From contig CM007989.1 of assembly GCA_002189035.1 (NCBI GenBank), forward strand, positions 2,232,001 through 2,296,000: DNA of 64,000 nt, written 5' to 3'. The translations under genes were made by a program, and so were the position numbers. Positions within the stretch are counted from its first letter, which is position 1. Each line of letters begins with the position of its first letter. This document shows positions 63,449 to 64,000 of the stretch, piece after piece. The notes beneath the pieces were generated by a model, which was not told the origin of the DNA, did no database searches, and saw only the letters and a program-made list of their open reading frames with translations. The stretch comes from Utricularia gibba. Taxonomy: Eukaryota > Streptophyta > Magnoliopsida > Lamiales > Lentibulariaceae.

Positions 63449-64000
63449 TGTAGTGTCCGTACTTCGGATAGCTCCCAGATAGTGTCCGTAGTGCCTGGGT
63501 GTGTAGGAGGTAAGTAAGCCCATAATCTACAAATGGGCTGCTCAATAACGGAAGTGAGGCGTGAGATGCGTCTAATGGTTACCTCCCACTACGTCCACAA
63601 TTTATGGGAGTGGAGCATATGGAGCAGAGGTGGGGTCTGATCCAAGGAGTGGAGGGAGAGGGGAGTTATGTCTGGACAAGGGGGCACGGTGGATGATCCT
63701 AGCAGCTACTGAAGGAGTGATCACAAGAAGTGTGTGTTTCCTACGCTGGTGTGCGTTGTAGTAACTCTGTGTAAGTGGATCAGGGTGCTTCTTCTTGTTT
63801 ATAGTGAACTCTTGCATCTGGTGTGATTAACCAGAGGACATGAGGTTTTACCAACCAAGGAGCTGGCTTTTTACCTGAAACAGATTGTGTTCATTACACA
63901 TATTCAGCTGATTTTACAGGGTGACAGAATTGATTTCCTACAGGTGGTATCAGAGCCATGGATGAGGTCCATGGTGTGCCAAAATTGAACACCACGAACT
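63449..64000 (+). mobile_element. 5' LTR and primer binding site of an LTR retrotransposon, truncated by window end
   Basis: The LTR spans about 63449-63942 (494 bp) with the terminal inverted repeat TGTAG...CTACA. Two bases later, TGGTATCAGAGC at 63945-63956 is the primer binding site complementary to the 3' end of initiator tRNA-Met, as in many plant Copia elements. The five bases before the LTR (CTTTA) are the candidate target duplication. Coding regions and the 3' LTR lie outside the window, so Copia versus Gypsy cannot be settled. Confidence 0.85.

Overview
This window is nuclear DNA of a flowering plant, most likely a eudicot. Genes are split by short AT-rich GT-AG introns and separated by AT-rich spacers. 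The families are typical plant ones: DUF620, PDAT, NPH3, SABATH methyltransferase, GTE bromodomain, D-type cyclin, CYSTM, arabinogalactan protein and a Copia-type LTR. The species cannot be named from the sequence. No prokaryotic or viral system is present.

Layout from left to right: a 5'-partial TXNDC9 homologue (-); a DUF620 gene (+) followed by an unassigned exon trio; RPS29 (-) head-to-head with an RlmN-like radical SAM methyltransferase (+); a CYCD1-type cyclin (+); an acidic single-pass membrane protein (-); PDAT1 (-); an intronless histone H3.1 (+); a plastid MSRB (-); a 43-residue CYSTM protein (+); a GTE bromodomain/ET protein (+); mitochondrial HSP70 copy 1 (-), a CorA-like Mg transporter (-) and mitochondrial HSP70 copy 2 (-); DRP3 (+), head-to-head with HSP70 copy 2; a COPI-associated membrane protein (+); an NPH3-domain protein (-); a 2-oxoglutarate dioxygenase (-); an arabinogalactan protein (-); and two tandem SABATH methyltransferase genes (+). 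The right end holds mobile DNA: a MITE-like element, a 996-bp insertion with a 9-bp target duplication, and the 5' LTR and primer binding site of a retrotransposon that runs off the window.

The gene models were rebuilt by hand from splice sites and family conservation. The most important result for any user is that six otherwise well-conserved genes (DUF620, PDAT1, both HSP70 copies, DRP3, AGP) are each broken by one to three single missing G or C bases, mostly in short G/C runs. In HSP70 the sister copy keeps the base each time. This looks like a systematic consensus error of the assembly rather than six pseudogenes. A seventh gene (GTE) has a frameshift in a G-rich tract of ambiguous kind.

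Two local duplications are informative. The HSP70 copies share an identical intron 5 but have diverged introns elsewhere. The SABATH copies look identical for about 1.8 kb of promoter and 5' gene, then diverge abruptly inside exon 2. Both patterns point to gene conversion, or to an assembly chimera. I found no convincing undescribed biological system.
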